This document shows positions 20,428-29,503 of a stretch of 64,000 nt of DNA, in pieces. Source of the stretch: Acetispira formosa (nom. nud.) (GTDB taxonomy: Bacteria; Desulfobacterota; Desulfarculia; Adiutricales; Adiutricaceae); NCBI GenBank assembly GCA_023525915.1, contig CP026657.1:310001-374000 (forward strand), read 5' to 3'. A program made the translations under genes and the position numbers. Positions within the stretch are counted from its first letter, which is position 1, and the number at the start of each line of letters is the position of its first letter. The notes beneath the pieces are model-generated. The model searched no databases. It was not told the origin of the DNA and worked only from the letters and a program-made list of their open reading frames with translations.

Positions 20428-20790
20428 ATGGTTAAATTTAATATCTCAATTAAGAGGGTTTATGACGAATGGCAGCAAAACGAAGGTTTTAGGGTGCTGG
20501 TTGACCGTTTGTGGCCACGTGGGCTGAGCAGGGAAAAAGCCGGCCTGGATCTGTGGGCTAAAGAAATTGCTCCCTCCGATGAGCTACGCAAGTGGTTCAA
20601 CCATGAGGTCGGCAAATGGGCTGATTTCAGGAACAAGTATATTAAGGAACTCAATGGGAGTCCTGAAGTCGTGCAAAATTTTCTCAAGGATATTCATGGG
20701 AAAAAGCAAATAGTCTTTCTTTTTGGCGCCAAGGATAAAGAGCACAATCAGGCCTTGGTGCTCAAAGAGTATATCGACAGTCTTGTATAA
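20428..20790 (+). CDS. DUF488 family protein (YeaO-like)
   Basis: This 120-residue protein matches the DUF488 family: KRVYDEWQQNEGFRVLVDRLWPRG near the N-terminus, LDLWAKEIAPSDELRKWF in the middle and IVFLFGAKDKEHNQALVLKEYI at the end. The family is widespread and its function is not known. It is complete, has its own probable promoter, and is convergent with the aldolase gene across a shared terminator. Base composition is more AT-rich than that of its neighbours. Confidence 0.9.
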   Translation: MVKFNISIKRVYDEWQQNEGFRVLVDRLWPRGLSREKAGLDLWAKEIAPSDELRKWFNHEVGKWADFRNKYIKELNGSPEVVQNFLKDIHGKKQIVFLFGAKDKEHNQALVLKEYIDSLV

Positions 20791-20907
20791 TTATATTTCA
20801 CCTATAATCAGCTTTTTAAATTGAAATTTAGTTCTTATGCATTATATTATGTTAATGATATGGATTACGAAGAAATCACTTTGTAAATAATCATAAATAT
20901 AAATCCG

Positions 20908-20957
20908 AAAGCCGTCGGGCCCGGTGTAAATACATACACCGGGCCCGACGGCTTTTT
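20908..20957. terminator. Bidirectional terminator between DUF488 gene and aldolase
   Basis: A perfect 21-bp stem (AAAGCCGTCGGGCCCGGTGT and its complement) with a six-base loop is flanked by A-run and T-run, so it can serve both convergent genes. Confidence 0.9.
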
Positions 20958-20976
20958 GCATAGGAAGTTTGGCTAA

Positions 20977-22026
20977 TCAGGCGATAGTTACCTTCTTGTC
21001 AAGATATACGTCCTGAACACTATTAATTAGAGCCGCCCCTTCCTTCAGGGGGCGCTGAAAAGCCTTTCGACCCATTATCAACCCCATGCCGCCAGCGCGT
21101 TTATTGATGACTGCCGTTCTGACAGCTTCGGCCATGTCGGCCTGTCCTTGAGAAGCCCCGCCGGAATTTATCAGTCCGGCCCGCCCGGCATAACAATTAA
21201 GCACCTGATAACGAGTAAGGTCTATGGGATGGTCAGTGGTGAGCTGCTCATAGACCAGGGGAGAGGTTTTGCCAAAATTCAGGGCCGTATAGCCGCCGTT
21301 ATTTTCGGCCATTTTTTGCTTAATGATATCAGCCTGAATGGTCACGCCCAGATGGTTGGCCTGGCCGGTCAGGTCGGCGGACAGATGGAAATCTTTTTCC
21401 TTGGTTTTGAACGCGGAATTGCGCAGATAACACCAGAGTATGGTCGCCATACCCAGTTCATGGGCTCGCTCGAAAGCCTGCGCCACTTCCTGGATTTGGC
21501 GGGTTGATTCATCGCTGCCGAAATAAATAGTAGCCCCCACCGCCACAGCCCCCATATTCCAGGCCTGCTCAACCGAGGCGAACATTATTTGATCGGCCTT
21601 GTTGGGATAGGTGAGCAGTTCGTTGTGATTGAGCTTCAAAATGAAGGGAATCCGGTGGGCGTATTTGCGGGCGACCATGCCCAGCACTCCCAGGGTGCTG
21701 GCTACGCCGCTGCATCCGGCTTCGAGGGCCAGCTCAACAATATTGGCCGGATCGAAGTAAATAGGATTGGGCGCGAAGGAAGCGGCGGCCGAGTGCTCAA
21801 CGCCCTGGTCGACAGGCAGAATTGAGAGATAGCCGGTATTGGCCAGGCGTCCATGAGAGAAGAGGTTTTGCAAAGAACGCAAAACAGGAATAGGGCGGTC
21901 GGACGCTTCCCAAACGCGGCTGACATAATCAGGACCCGGAAGGCAGAGAGCCTCGGCGCTGATAGCTTGACACTTGTGCTCGAGCAGGTATTGAGCCTGC
22001 TCACCGAGATATTTTTCGACAGTCAT
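20977..22026 (-). CDS. fbaB: Fructose-bisphosphate aldolase class I (FbaB/DhnA type)
   Basis: The enzyme splits or forms fructose 1,6-bisphosphate using a lysine Schiff base, in glycolysis or gluconeogenesis. The 349-residue length, [19 protein letters not shown] near residue 60, [15 protein letters not shown] near 130 and [22 protein letters not shown] near 285 match the archaeal-type class I family. The ATG at 22026 has GGAGGTG before it; the frame is open further upstream without a ribosome site. The gene is monocistronic, with a strong terminator. Confidence 0.93.
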   Translation of the reverse strand: MTVEKYLGEQAQYLLEHKCQAISAEALCLPGPDYVSRVWEASDRPIPVLRSLQNLFSHGRLANTGYLSILPVDQGVEHSAAASFAPNPIYFDPANIVELALEAGCSGVASTLGVLGMVARKYAHRIPFILKLNHNELLTYPNKADQIMFASVEQAWNMGAVAVGATIYFGSDESTRQIQEVAQAFERAHELGMATILWCYLRNSAFKTKEKDFHLSADLTGQANHLGVTIQADIIKQKMAENNGGYTALNFGKTSPLVYEQLTTDHPIDLTRYQVLNCYAGRAGLINSGGASQGQADMAEAVRTAVINKRAGGMGLIMGRKAFQRPLKEGAALINSVQDVYLDKKVTIA

Positions 22027-22394
22027 CCTGAACACCTCCAATTTTAAAATTGATATGGCACCTGCATATCTGTGTTCTTGTGCTTGATAGAGCTTACAGT
22101 AGTTTTGAAAAAAACACAATCAGCTCCGGCCCGAAAGGGCGACGGGGAAAAGCGGGGAAACATTTTTAAATGAATCCAAGTTTACATAATATTACTTATC
22201 GGTCAATTTTATATGGGGACTGTAAATCATGATTATTCATATTATGATTAAAATCAACGATATATTTATAATCTTTAATGTAAATAATTATAAAATCAAG
22301 ATGTCGCCGCAATACCAGGATTCGTGGATTTGTCTTTGCTTTTTCCCTATGTTACACTTGAGCGTATTTTTACGACTCTATGGAGAATTTATCA

Positions 22395-23075
22395 ATGCCG
22401 AACAATCAGATCGGAGTTCTTTTTGATCATGCCCGTTCCAGCCGTATCGGCTTACCCGAAGCGGTCTTTTGCCAGGGTAAACATGCCTCAGTTCTGGAAA
22501 AACTTCTAAGACAGTTTAACTCCAGCCAGGAACACCCGGTCCTGTTTACCCGCTTAGAGCCTGAAATATTTGAAAAAATGCCTGATGATGTACAAAGTGG
22601 CGTAGATTTCCACCCTGTTTCACGCACGGCTTTCGGTTTAAAAATGTCTATGCGGCCTGGAGCAAAAGTAGCCATTATTTCAGCAGGTTCAGCGGATGCC
22701 TTTGTAACCTGGGAAGCCGCCCGGACTCTTGAATATATGGGGATTGAACACACCGTTTATGAAGACAGCGGCGTGGCCGGTCTGTGGCGCTTGGCCAGCC
22801 GTATTGAGGAAGTGAATGCTCATCAGGTGGTGATAGTGGTGGCGGGTCTGGACGCGGCCTTGGCCTCGGTTCTGGGCGGGTTGACGCCAAAGCCGATTTT
22901 TGCGGTTCCCACCTCAGTGGGCTACGGTCAGGCCATGAGCGGAGCAACTGCCATGAACAGCATGCTGGTAAGCTGTGCGCCTGGGATTGGCGTCTTTAAT
23001 ATTGATAACGGGTACGGCGCGGCCTGTGCGGCGGCCAGGGTGGTCAATCTCTTGAACGGATATTCCCGTGGATGA
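22395..23075 (+). CDS. larB: LarB-like nickel-pincer cofactor synthase
   Basis: LarB carboxylates and hydrolyses nicotinic acid adenine dinucleotide in the first step of the nickel-pincer nucleotide cofactor of lactate racemase and relatives. The 226-residue protein has the AIR-carboxylase-like C-terminal domain: AIISAGSADAFVTWEAARTLE, VVAGLDAALASVLGGL, VPTSVGYGQAMSGATAMNSML, SCAPGIGVFNIDNGYGA. The cysteine in SCAPG is the likely catalytic one. The ATG at 22395 has GGAG nine bases upstream; another ATG lies at 22380. larC, larE and larA are not adjacent. Confidence 0.88.
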   Translation: MPNNQIGVLFDHARSSRIGLPEAVFCQGKHASVLEKLLRQFNSSQEHPVLFTRLEPEIFEKMPDDVQSGVDFHPVSRTAFGLKMSMRPGAKVAIISAGSADAFVTWEAARTLEYMGIEHTVYEDSGVAGLWRLASRIEEVNAHQVVIVVAGLDAALASVLGGLTPKPIFAVPTSVGYGQAMSGATAMNSMLVSCAPGIGVFNIDNGYGAACAAARVVNLLNGYSRG

Positions 23076-23181
23076 CAGATAAAAAGTTTTCCCCGCCTTG
23101 GTGGGGAAAAGAGATGGCCCTTTTTCATCCTGGCTGAATATGGAGGGAGCCAGGATGAAAAGTCCCATCTTCAGAATTTTC

Positions 23182-23781
23182 TTAATTATGGCTCTTTTTA
23201 TAGGCCAGCACAAAAATCTCCAGGCTGCCGCTTCGTGTCGCCTTGGGTTTGATTCGTATTATTTTATCGAAATGAGAAGCCAGACCGCGAATAAAGTCGT
23301 CACCTTCCTGGCTTTGAAAAATTTTGAATAAAAAATGCCCGCCAACTTTCAGAAGCGACTGAGCCCAATCCCAGGCCATTTGACACAGTTCCAGACTGCG
23401 AGCCTGATCGACCTCTCGCCTTCCCATTGTTTTCGGGGCCATATCAGATAGAACCAGGTCAAATGGGGCCAAGTCCGTCACCAAGGCCTTGTCCGCGTCC
23501 AATAAATCCGCTTCCAGAATCGTCACCTGGGGAGGAAAGGTCGCCGGCACCGGGGTGATATCTATCCCGACCACCCTACCCTTCAAACCGACCTTGCCGG
23601 CTGCATAAAGACTCCAGCTTCCGGGAGCACAACCAAGGTCGAGGACTTGCTGGCCGGGCTTTAAGAGTTTATGTTTCTGATCAACCTCTTCCAGCTTATA
23701 GACGGAACGGGCGGGAAAGCCTTCTTTCCTGGCCTTCTGGCTGTAATGATCGTCAATTCTTTTCCTGTCTTTTATTGCCAT
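23182..23781 (-). CDS. rlmE: 23S rRNA 2'-O-methyltransferase
   Basis: RlmE (FtsJ/RrmJ) methylates the ribose of a uridine in the A loop of 23S rRNA, using S-adenosylmethionine. The 199-residue protein shows VLDLGCAPGSWSLYA (cofactor loop near residue 45), LVLSDMAPKTMGRREVDQ (catalytic aspartate region) and GGHFLFKIFQSQEGDDF (catalytic lysine region). It starts ten bases after the fluoride-channel gene and is probably cotranscribed with it. Confidence 0.95.
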   Translation of the reverse strand: MAIKDRKRIDDHYSQKARKEGFPARSVYKLEEVDQKHKLLKPGQQVLDLGCAPGSWSLYAAGKVGLKGRVVGIDITPVPATFPPQVTILEADLLDADKALVTDLAPFDLVLSDMAPKTMGRREVDQARSLELCQMAWDWAQSLLKVGGHFLFKIFQSQEGDDFIRGLASHFDKIIRIKPKATRSGSLEIFVLAYKKSHN

Positions 23782-23791
23782 AAACCTTGCT

Positions 23792-24184
23792 TTACTTAAA
23801 TAGATATCCGCCGATCAAGAGGCCCGCGCCCGTCAGCAATAAAGAGCCGACAAGATTGGCCGCAATGGTTATTAATCCCGCCTCGATACAGCCTCTCTCT
23901 ATCAACTGAACGACTTCCGATGAAAAAGTGGAAAAAGTGGTCAAGCCACCTAAAATTCCGGTAACACAAAACAGACGCACTTCCGGCGGCAAAGCCAGCC
24001 GGTGGCTGAAAAAAGCCAGGGCCAGCCCGATAATAAAAGCGCCGGAGAGATTGGCGATCAAGGTGCCGATTTGAACAGAAGGCCAGTTGGAGTTAAATTT
24101 CAGGCTCAAAAACCAGCGAAGCGCTGCCCCGGTTCCTCCTCCCAAGAAAACGGCCAGAAGCTGAGTGGGAATTTTATTGTCCAT
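23792..24184 (-). CDS. crcB: Fluoride ion channel
   Basis: CrcB (FluC) is a small dual-topology membrane channel that exports fluoride. The 130-residue protein has four hydrophobic helices, GGGTGAALRWFLS near the N-terminus, LIANLSGAFIIGLALA in helix 2, and the diagnostic GGLTTFSTFSSE near residue 75. No fluoride riboswitch was recognised in the 5' region, which is crowded with long hairpins. It precedes rlmE by ten bases. Confidence 0.94.
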   Translation of the reverse strand: MDNKIPTQLLAVFLGGGTGAALRWFLSLKFNSNWPSVQIGTLIANLSGAFIIGLALAFFSHRLALPPEVRLFCVTGILGGLTTFSTFSSEVVQLIERGCIEAGLITIAANLVGSLLLTGAGLLIGGYLFK

Positions 24185-24328
24185 CAGCGTTTCCCCATAT
24201 CTCCTATTTTATATGTTTATAACACATGCTCCGGTAACAGGCAATGGTCATAAGTGAAGTAAAAGGTTGCTAATCAAGGTGACCTGATAATGTCAGGTTC
24301 TGAAATTTGTGGGAAAGCGCTATAACCG

Positions 24329-24415
24329 CCGGGGGCCGGGGATTGTTTTTGTCCCGGCTCCGTTCCGGGGGTCTTTAGTCACGGAGCCGGGACAAAAACA
24401 ATCCCCGGCCCCCGG
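24329..24415 (+). repeat. Family 2 long hairpin, copy 1
   Basis: Perfect 35-bp arms (24329-24363 and 24381-24415, ending ...GTCCCGGCTCCGT) enclose the loop TCCGGGGGTCTTTAGTC. The loop is the constant part of the family. Confidence 0.9.
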
Positions 24416-24501
24416 CTCCCACTCTGCTATGCACACTTTCCAACTCCTGCTCCCACAGGGGCTGTTCACACTTTTCAGCCCTGGGGAAAGACGATCAAGT
24501 A

Positions 24502-24586
24502 GCCGCCGGGAGAAATGTTTTTGCCCGGCTCCGGTGACTAAAGACCCCCGGAACCGGAGCCGGGCAAAAACATTTCTCCCGGCGGC
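24502..24586 (-). repeat. Family 2 long hairpin, copy 2
   Basis: Perfect 33-bp arms (24502-24534 and 24554-24586) enclose the loop TTCCGGGGGTCTTTAGTCA when read on the minus strand. The orientation is opposite to copy 1, and the arms contain AAATG/CATTT where copy 1 has ATTG/CAAT. Confidence 0.9.
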
Positions 24587-24689
24587 GGTCATTCGCTGCA
24601 GCGTAACTTTATTATGACGGTTTAGGTTATTTAATAATATTGCCATGATAATACAAAGAACAAAGGAAACGCTGGTTACGCAAATGAAA

Positions 24690-24723
24690 AAGCCCGCTTC
24701 TGTTGGGGAAGCGGGCTTTTTCA
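24690..24723. terminator. Bidirectional terminator
   Basis: The stem AAAAAGCCCGCTTC/GAAGCGGGCTTTTT lies beyond the end of fhs and probably insulates it from the crcB side. Confidence 0.8.
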
Positions 24724-24735
24724 TGAGACAATTCG

Positions 24736-24763
24736 ACCTCACCCGGAAGGGTGAGGTCGAAGG
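24736..24763 (-). terminator. fhs proximal hairpin
   Basis: The stem CGACCTCACCC/GGGTGAGGTCG with a four-base loop lies immediately after the fhs stop. It has no T-run of its own and acts with the following terminator. Confidence 0.6.
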
Positions 24764-24768
24764 GTTGA

Positions 24769-26547
24769 TTAGAACAGGCCTTTGACCTTGCCGGTTTCGG
24801 TATCGACGTCAACGCGGCGATAAGCCGGGTCGGAGGCGGTGCCGGGCATAAGGGTGATAGCGCCAGCCACGGGAACCACAAAGCCGGCGCCGGCATAAAC
24901 CAGGCAATCGCGGACAAAGAGTTTCCAGTTTTTGGGCACGCCCTTGAGGGTCGGGTTGTCGGACAGTGACAGGTGGGTTTTCACCATGCAGAGGCCCAGT
25001 TTGCCGATCTCGGGGTCTTTTTCAAAGCCTTCCAGCTTTTTGGTGGCTTCCGGGGAATACTCAACGCCGTCGGCGCCGTAGACTTCGCGGGCGATGATGT
25101 CAATGCGCTCACGGAGGGGCTGATTGAGATCATACAGGAACTTGAATTCCGGTTTTTCTTCGCAGGCGTCCTTAACGGCTTCGGCCAGTTCGATAGCGCC
25201 TTCGCCGCCCTTGAGCCAGTGATCAGAAACGGCCACACGGGCACCGGCGGCTTCGCAGATGCGGCGGACGGCTTCAATTTCAGCCTTGGTGTCGGTAACA
25301 AAGGAGTTGATGCAGACAACGGGGCTGATACCGGCTTTCTTGACGGTTTCAACATGGTGCAAGAGGTTGGCGCAGCCCTGTTCCACCTGGCCGACGTTCT
25401 CGACCTTGTATTCTTCGGGCAGGGGCTTGCCGGGCACCGGGATGGGCGCGCCGCCATGGCACTTCAGGGCGCGGATGGTGGCCACGACCACGGCCGCGTT
25501 GGGGGTGAGGCCGGAGAAACGGCACTTAAGGTTCCAGAACTTTTCAAAGCCGATGTCGGCCGCGAAACCGGACTCGGTGACATGATAGTCACACAGCTTG
25601 AGGGCCAGACGGTCGGAGATGATGGAGCTCTGGCCGATGGCGATATTGGCGAAGGGACCGGCGTGGACGAAGCAGGGCTGTCCTTCCAGGGTCTGCATCA
25701 GGTTGGGATTGAGGGCGTCGACCATCCAGGCGGTCATGGCGCCGGCCACGTCGAGGTCGCTGGTGGTGACGGGGTTGCCCTTTTTGTCATAGGCGACGAT
25801 CATCTTGCCGATGCGTTCGCGCATATCCTTCAGGTCTTTGGCCACGGCCAGGATGGCCATGATTTCGGAACTGACCGCGATGCCGAAGCGGGACTGCATC
25901 ATATAGCCGTCCTGCTTGCCGCCGATGCCGATGATGATGTTGCGCAGGCACTGGGCGGCGAAGTCAATGATCCAGCCGTATTCAACGCGGGTGGGATCGA
26001 TATCAAGACGCTTCAGGCCGCGTTTGGCCAAGGTGGCGTCGTCATAGTTACGTTCATGCTGCATACGGGAGTTCAAGGCCACCATACCCAGGTTGTGGGA
26101 GTTCATGATGGCGTTGATGTCGCCGGTCAGGCCCAGGGAGAAGGGGGTCAGGGGCACGCACTGGCTCATGCCGCCGCCGGCCGCCGAACCTTTGATGTTC
26201 ATGGTGGGGCCGCCGGAAGGCTGACGAATGGCCGCGCTGACGTTCAGGCCGAGTTTGCCCATGCCCTGAACCAGGCCCATGGTAGTGGTGGATTTGCCTT
26301 CGCCTAAGGGGGTGGGGGTGATGGCGGTGACGTCAATATATTTGCCGTCGGGTTTGTCTTTCAAACGATTGAGGGCCTTGGCATAATCGATTTTGGCCAC
26401 ATAGTGACCGTAAGGCAGGATTTCTTCGTCCAACAGACCAATGCCTTCAGCCAGCGTCTTGATCTTAATCAGATGCTTTTCCGCGGCTTCCGCGATTTCA
26501 TAGTCTTTGGCGCCTTTTTTAGTGAAATCTTCCCAATTCAAACCCAT
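24769..26547 (-). CDS. fhs: Formate-tetrahydrofolate ligase
   Basis: The enzyme makes 10-formyltetrahydrofolate from formate, ATP and tetrahydrofolate, the entry to the methyl branch of the Wood-Ljungdahl pathway and to one-carbon metabolism. The 592-residue protein has the nucleotide loop [16 protein letters not shown] near residue 75, [19 protein letters not shown] near 107, and [16 protein letters not shown] near 305. The ATG at 26547 has GGAGG eight bases upstream; the frame is open further but without a site. It is monocistronic. Its presence alone does not prove acetogenesis, as no other pathway gene is nearby. Confidence 0.97.
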   Translation of the reverse strand: MGLNWEDFTKKGAKDYEIAEAAEKHLIKIKTLAEGIGLLDEEILPYGHYVAKIDYAKALNRLKDKPDGKYIDVTAITPTPLGEGKSTTTMGLVQGMGKLGLNVSAAIRQPSGGPTMNIKGSAAGGGMSQCVPLTPFSLGLTGDINAIMNSHNLGMVALNSRMQHERNYDDATLAKRGLKRLDIDPTRVEYGWIIDFAAQCLRNIIIGIGGKQDGYMMQSRFGIAVSSEIMAILAVAKDLKDMRERIGKMIVAYDKKGNPVTTSDLDVAGAMTAWMVDALNPNLMQTLEGQPCFVHAGPFANIAIGQSSIISDRLALKLCDYHVTESGFAADIGFEKFWNLKCRFSGLTPNAAVVVATIRALKCHGGAPIPVPGKPLPEEYKVENVGQVEQGCANLLHHVETVKKAGISPVVCINSFVTDTKAEIEAVRRICEAAGARVAVSDHWLKGGEGAIELAEAVKDACEEKPEFKFLYDLNQPLRERIDIIAREVYGADGVEYSPEATKKLEGFEKDPEIGKLGLCMVKTHLSLSDNPTLKGVPKNWKLFVRDCLVYAGAGFVVPVAGAITLMPGTASDPAYRRVDVDTETGKVKGLF

Positions 26548-27123
26548 AATGGTGCCTCCGTATGCACTTAAACACAAGCCTTTGCCTGTGGTGATGTTGC
26601 GGACTTGACCTGAATTTTCCGTACAGGTATCCACAATTATTGACGCTTCCTATCAAGCCATCAATCAGCGTGACTAAATCTTACTTTGTTGAGCATTTTT
26701 AGTATATATCATACACGCCTGACAAAGTCAAGTAATTAATGACTAGAAGGTGTTTCATATGTTATGGTTTTTTTGCGACATCCCAGCACAATTCGCGTAT
26801 TATATATGAAACTTTTCAATTGTGCAACTTATGGTAATGGTTAATTATTTTATTTCTTATTTTAAAAAGGAGGCCCTCACGGACATTAGTTTTTAAAACA
26901 ATCCCGTCTCATTATTTTGCAATAACAAAAAAACGGTAAAATTTTAGCTGGATTTTCAGCCCAGGCTCCGGCCATACGAAGGCGCTCTGCAATAAAGCTA
27001 GACGGACATTGTACTTAATCAGACAATGTGTTAATATTTTTAATTACACTTCGCAGGAAATTAAAAGTCTTGTTTTGTGTGACAACACTGTCAATCGCGG
27101 TATGGATTTGAAGAGAGTGAAGT
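26548..27123. other. Gene-free divergent spacer, fhs / tsaE
   Basis: These 576 bases are AT-rich and should hold the promoters of both genes. No repeat copy, structured RNA or small gene was recognised. Confidence 0.6.
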
Positions 27124-27609
27124 ATGTGCATATCATCTGAAATATATCTGCCGAGCCCGGAAGAAACCAGGCAGGTCGGCGGCCGCCTGGGCAAGCAGCT
27201 GGCTGAGTCTCTGGTAAAAGGAGCCCTCACCCTGCCCTTTCTCATCACCCTCACCGGCGACCTGGGCGCCGGGAAAACCAGCCTGTGTCAGGGCATATGT
27301 GAAGCCCTGGGGGTGGACCCTCTGGAAGTGGTCAGCCCCACTTTCACCCTGGCCAATGAATACCGGGGCCTGATTGAGATATATCATCTGGATATTTACC
27401 GCCTCACCCCCGATCAATTTTACGACGCGGGCCTGGGCGAGTACCTCAGCCGACCCGGCCTGAGCCTGGTGGAGTGGCCGGAAAAAATGCCCGAAGACTT
27501 CTGGCCGGACAAGCGGCTTGATCTGGTTCTGACTTTTCAGGAAGAGGGGCGGCTCTTGACGGCCATGAATAAGCCGGGGTCATCTGTTATTAATGATATG
27601 CCCTGCTGA
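27124..27609 (+). CDS. tsaE: tRNA t6A modification ATPase TsaE
   Basis: TsaE is the ATPase of the complex that places threonylcarbamoyl on A37 of ANN-decoding tRNAs. The 161-residue protein has the P-loop GDLGAGKTSLCQG near residue 47, SPTFTLANEY near 75, and the family segment IYHLDIYRLTPDQFYDAGLGEYLSR, followed by VEWPEKMPE. The partners tsaB and tsaD are not nearby. Its stop codon (27607-27609) directly abuts the stop of the convergent ubiB gene with no base between them. Confidence 0.94.
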   Translation: MCISSEIYLPSPEETRQVGGRLGKQLAESLVKGALTLPFLITLTGDLGAGKTSLCQGICEALGVDPLEVVSPTFTLANEYRGLIEIYHLDIYRLTPDQFYDAGLGEYLSRPGLSLVEWPEKMPEDFWPDKRLDLVLTFQEEGRLLTAMNKPGSSVINDMPC

Positions 27610-29325
27610 TCAGAATCTTCGATTTTTCAGCAAATCATAAAGAAGCCAAAAGCCGACTATGGCCGCCCCCAGAAAGCCGATCAAGCCCAGAACCGGCAGC
27701 CCGTTCCATTTGGGCGGTATGTTGGCGTGAATCACCACTGATGAACCGATAACCAGGGAGGCCAGCACCACGGCAAAAGCCAGGCGGTGACTGGCCCGAT
27801 CCACGGTCTGCCGGAATTCATCGAGCCCGTCGAGATGGAATTCGCTTTTAAAACGGCCGCTGCGCAGCATATTATACAAGGGCTTCATGTCGTTCGGCAG
27901 CATTTCCAGGAAATTTTTAAAATCCATCAAACGCTCACCGAACCGTCCGGCCAGATAACGCGGGTCAAAGCGGTGGTGATATTGTTCCGTAATAAATGGT
28001 TTGGCCACAGCCACCAGATCAAAATCTGGATCGAGCCGGTAGCCCAGCCCCTCCACCTGGGTCAAGGCCTTGACCAGAAGCACCAAATCCGAAGGAAACG
28101 ACAATTGATACTGGGCGGCAATGTTCAATACGTCATTGAGCATCCGGCCTAAATTCATCTCTTTCAGCGGCCGGCCCAGATTGGCGTCCAGAAAAAGCTC
28201 CACTTCCACTTCCAGCCGCTCCCGATCCGGGGGCGGCTCATCATGGTCAAGATGCACCAGTTTCAACAGGGCCGCCGTCACCGCTCGCGGGCGGCGGCGC
28301 ACGGCCCCCAGGGTCAGATCCAGTAAAATGTCCCTGGTGGAAGCGTTTAGCCGCCCCACCAGACCGAAATCCAATAAAGCCACTTTGGGGCCGGGCTGCA
28401 CCAGAAGGTTACCGGGGTGAGGGTCACCGTGGAAGTAGCCAAAGGTCATAATCTGTTCGAAGACGACATTGGCCCCGAAACGGGCCAGTTCCTTCAGGTC
28501 ATAGCCGGCCGCCTCTAACGCTTCAGTATCATTGAATTTGAGCCCCTCCACCCTCTCCATGACCAGAACGCTTTCACTGCACAGTGAACGGTAGATGCGC
28601 GGAACCTTCACTTTGGGGTTTTTGGCGTAAAAACGGCCGAAGCGTTCCAGGTTGAGGGCCTCCAGGGTAAAATCCAACTCGGCCAGAAGCCCCCGGCTGA
28701 ACTCTTCAACCATAGCCCTGGGCCGGGCCGAGGCCAGGGCCGGCAGGTGTTTTTCCACCAGTTCGGCCAGCTCCATCAATATTTCCAGGTCAGTGGTCAC
28801 CTGCTTCTGAAGGCCCGGACGCCGCACCTTGACCACCACCTCCTGCCCGCTGCACAGCCTGGCCACATGGACCTGCCCGATGGAGGCGGCCGCCAGGGGC
28901 GTCGGGTCCAGCTCCGTCAGGTCGCCGGAGGCGATTATGCCGGACAAAATGCGGTCAATCTCCTCCGGGGCCACGGCTTGAACCGAGTTCTGAAGTTTGG
29001 CGAACTCCTTCAAGTAAGCTTCCGGGACCAGGTCGTCACGGGTGGAAAGATACTGGCCCCACTTGATGAAAACCACGCCCAGCTCTTCCATGGCCAGCCG
29101 CACCCTTTGGGGCCGGTCCAGAGTTTTTTCGTGATATTCCAGCCCCACCAGCCCACGGACATGATCTAGAAGATCAGTGAGCCCCAGGCGTATCAGGAGG
29201 TCATCAAAGCCGAATTTCACAAAAACCGCCCCCACCTCCGTCACCCGCCCCATATGACGATAGAGCCGCCCTATGCGGGTCAGTCCGGCGATGGGGCCTT
29301 TGCCTTGCGGGTCGACAAGATTCAT
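27610..29325 (-). CDS. ubiB: UbiB/AarF/ABC1 family protein kinase-like ATPase
   Basis: This 571-residue membrane-associated atypical kinase has the family alanine-rich loop PTPLAAASIGQVHVARL, lysine in VVVKVRRPG, FHGDPHPGNLLV (catalytic-loop HGDxHxxN) and ALLDFGLVGRL. Two C-terminal hydrophobic segments (near residues 510-560) would anchor it in the membrane. The family supports isoprenoid-quinone synthesis or lipid handling; in an organism that uses menaquinone the exact role is unclear. AAGGAT precedes the ATG. Confidence 0.92.
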   Translation of the reverse strand: MNLVDPQGKGPIAGLTRIGRLYRHMGRVTEVGAVFVKFGFDDLLIRLGLTDLLDHVRGLVGLEYHEKTLDRPQRVRLAMEELGVVFIKWGQYLSTRDDLVPEAYLKEFAKLQNSVQAVAPEEIDRILSGIIASGDLTELDPTPLAAASIGQVHVARLCSGQEVVVKVRRPGLQKQVTTDLEILMELAELVEKHLPALASARPRAMVEEFSRGLLAELDFTLEALNLERFGRFYAKNPKVKVPRIYRSLCSESVLVMERVEGLKFNDTEALEAAGYDLKELARFGANVVFEQIMTFGYFHGDPHPGNLLVQPGPKVALLDFGLVGRLNASTRDILLDLTLGAVRRRPRAVTAALLKLVHLDHDEPPPDRERLEVEVELFLDANLGRPLKEMNLGRMLNDVLNIAAQYQLSFPSDLVLLVKALTQVEGLGYRLDPDFDLVAVAKPFITEQYHHRFDPRYLAGRFGERLMDFKNFLEMLPNDMKPLYNMLRSGRFKSEFHLDGLDEFRQTVDRASHRLAFAVVLASLVIGSSVVIHANIPPKWNGLPVLGLIGFLGAAIVGFWLLYDLLKNRRF

Positions 29326-29503
29326 TGGTCTATCCTTGTAAGCTTGTGGTATTTTGACGCTAATGATTTGAATAAAGGGGGTTATTGCGGCTCACGGTTA
29401 AAAACCCCAACCATAAACAGTTGAAGCAAATGCCAGCTTATGGTAGCATAGTTCGATACTTGTTTGCTACTGCTTAATTTCCCCACCCATGGAGATGAAA
29501 ATT

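Larger units (their letters stand above)
24185..24768. other. Gene-free spacer, crcB / fhs
   Basis: These 584 bases carry two long family 2 hairpins and two terminators, listed separately. No coding frame was accepted here. Confidence 0.6.

Noticed and set aside
23086-23158. Two hairpins after larB as terminators
   Set aside because: The stems (TTTTCCCC/GGGGAAAA and TCATCCTGGCT/AGCCAGGATGA) are real, but neither is followed by a T-run on either strand, so they were not listed as terminators.
24185-24768. Fluoride riboswitch before crcB
   Set aside because: The conserved fluoride aptamer pattern was not seen in the short leader; the hairpins there belong to family 2.
24973-26307. 444-codon open frame on the plus strand opposite fhs
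   Set aside because: It is the complement of a highly conserved enzyme in GC-rich DNA; its Gly/His/Asp/Val-rich composition is typical of such antisense frames.
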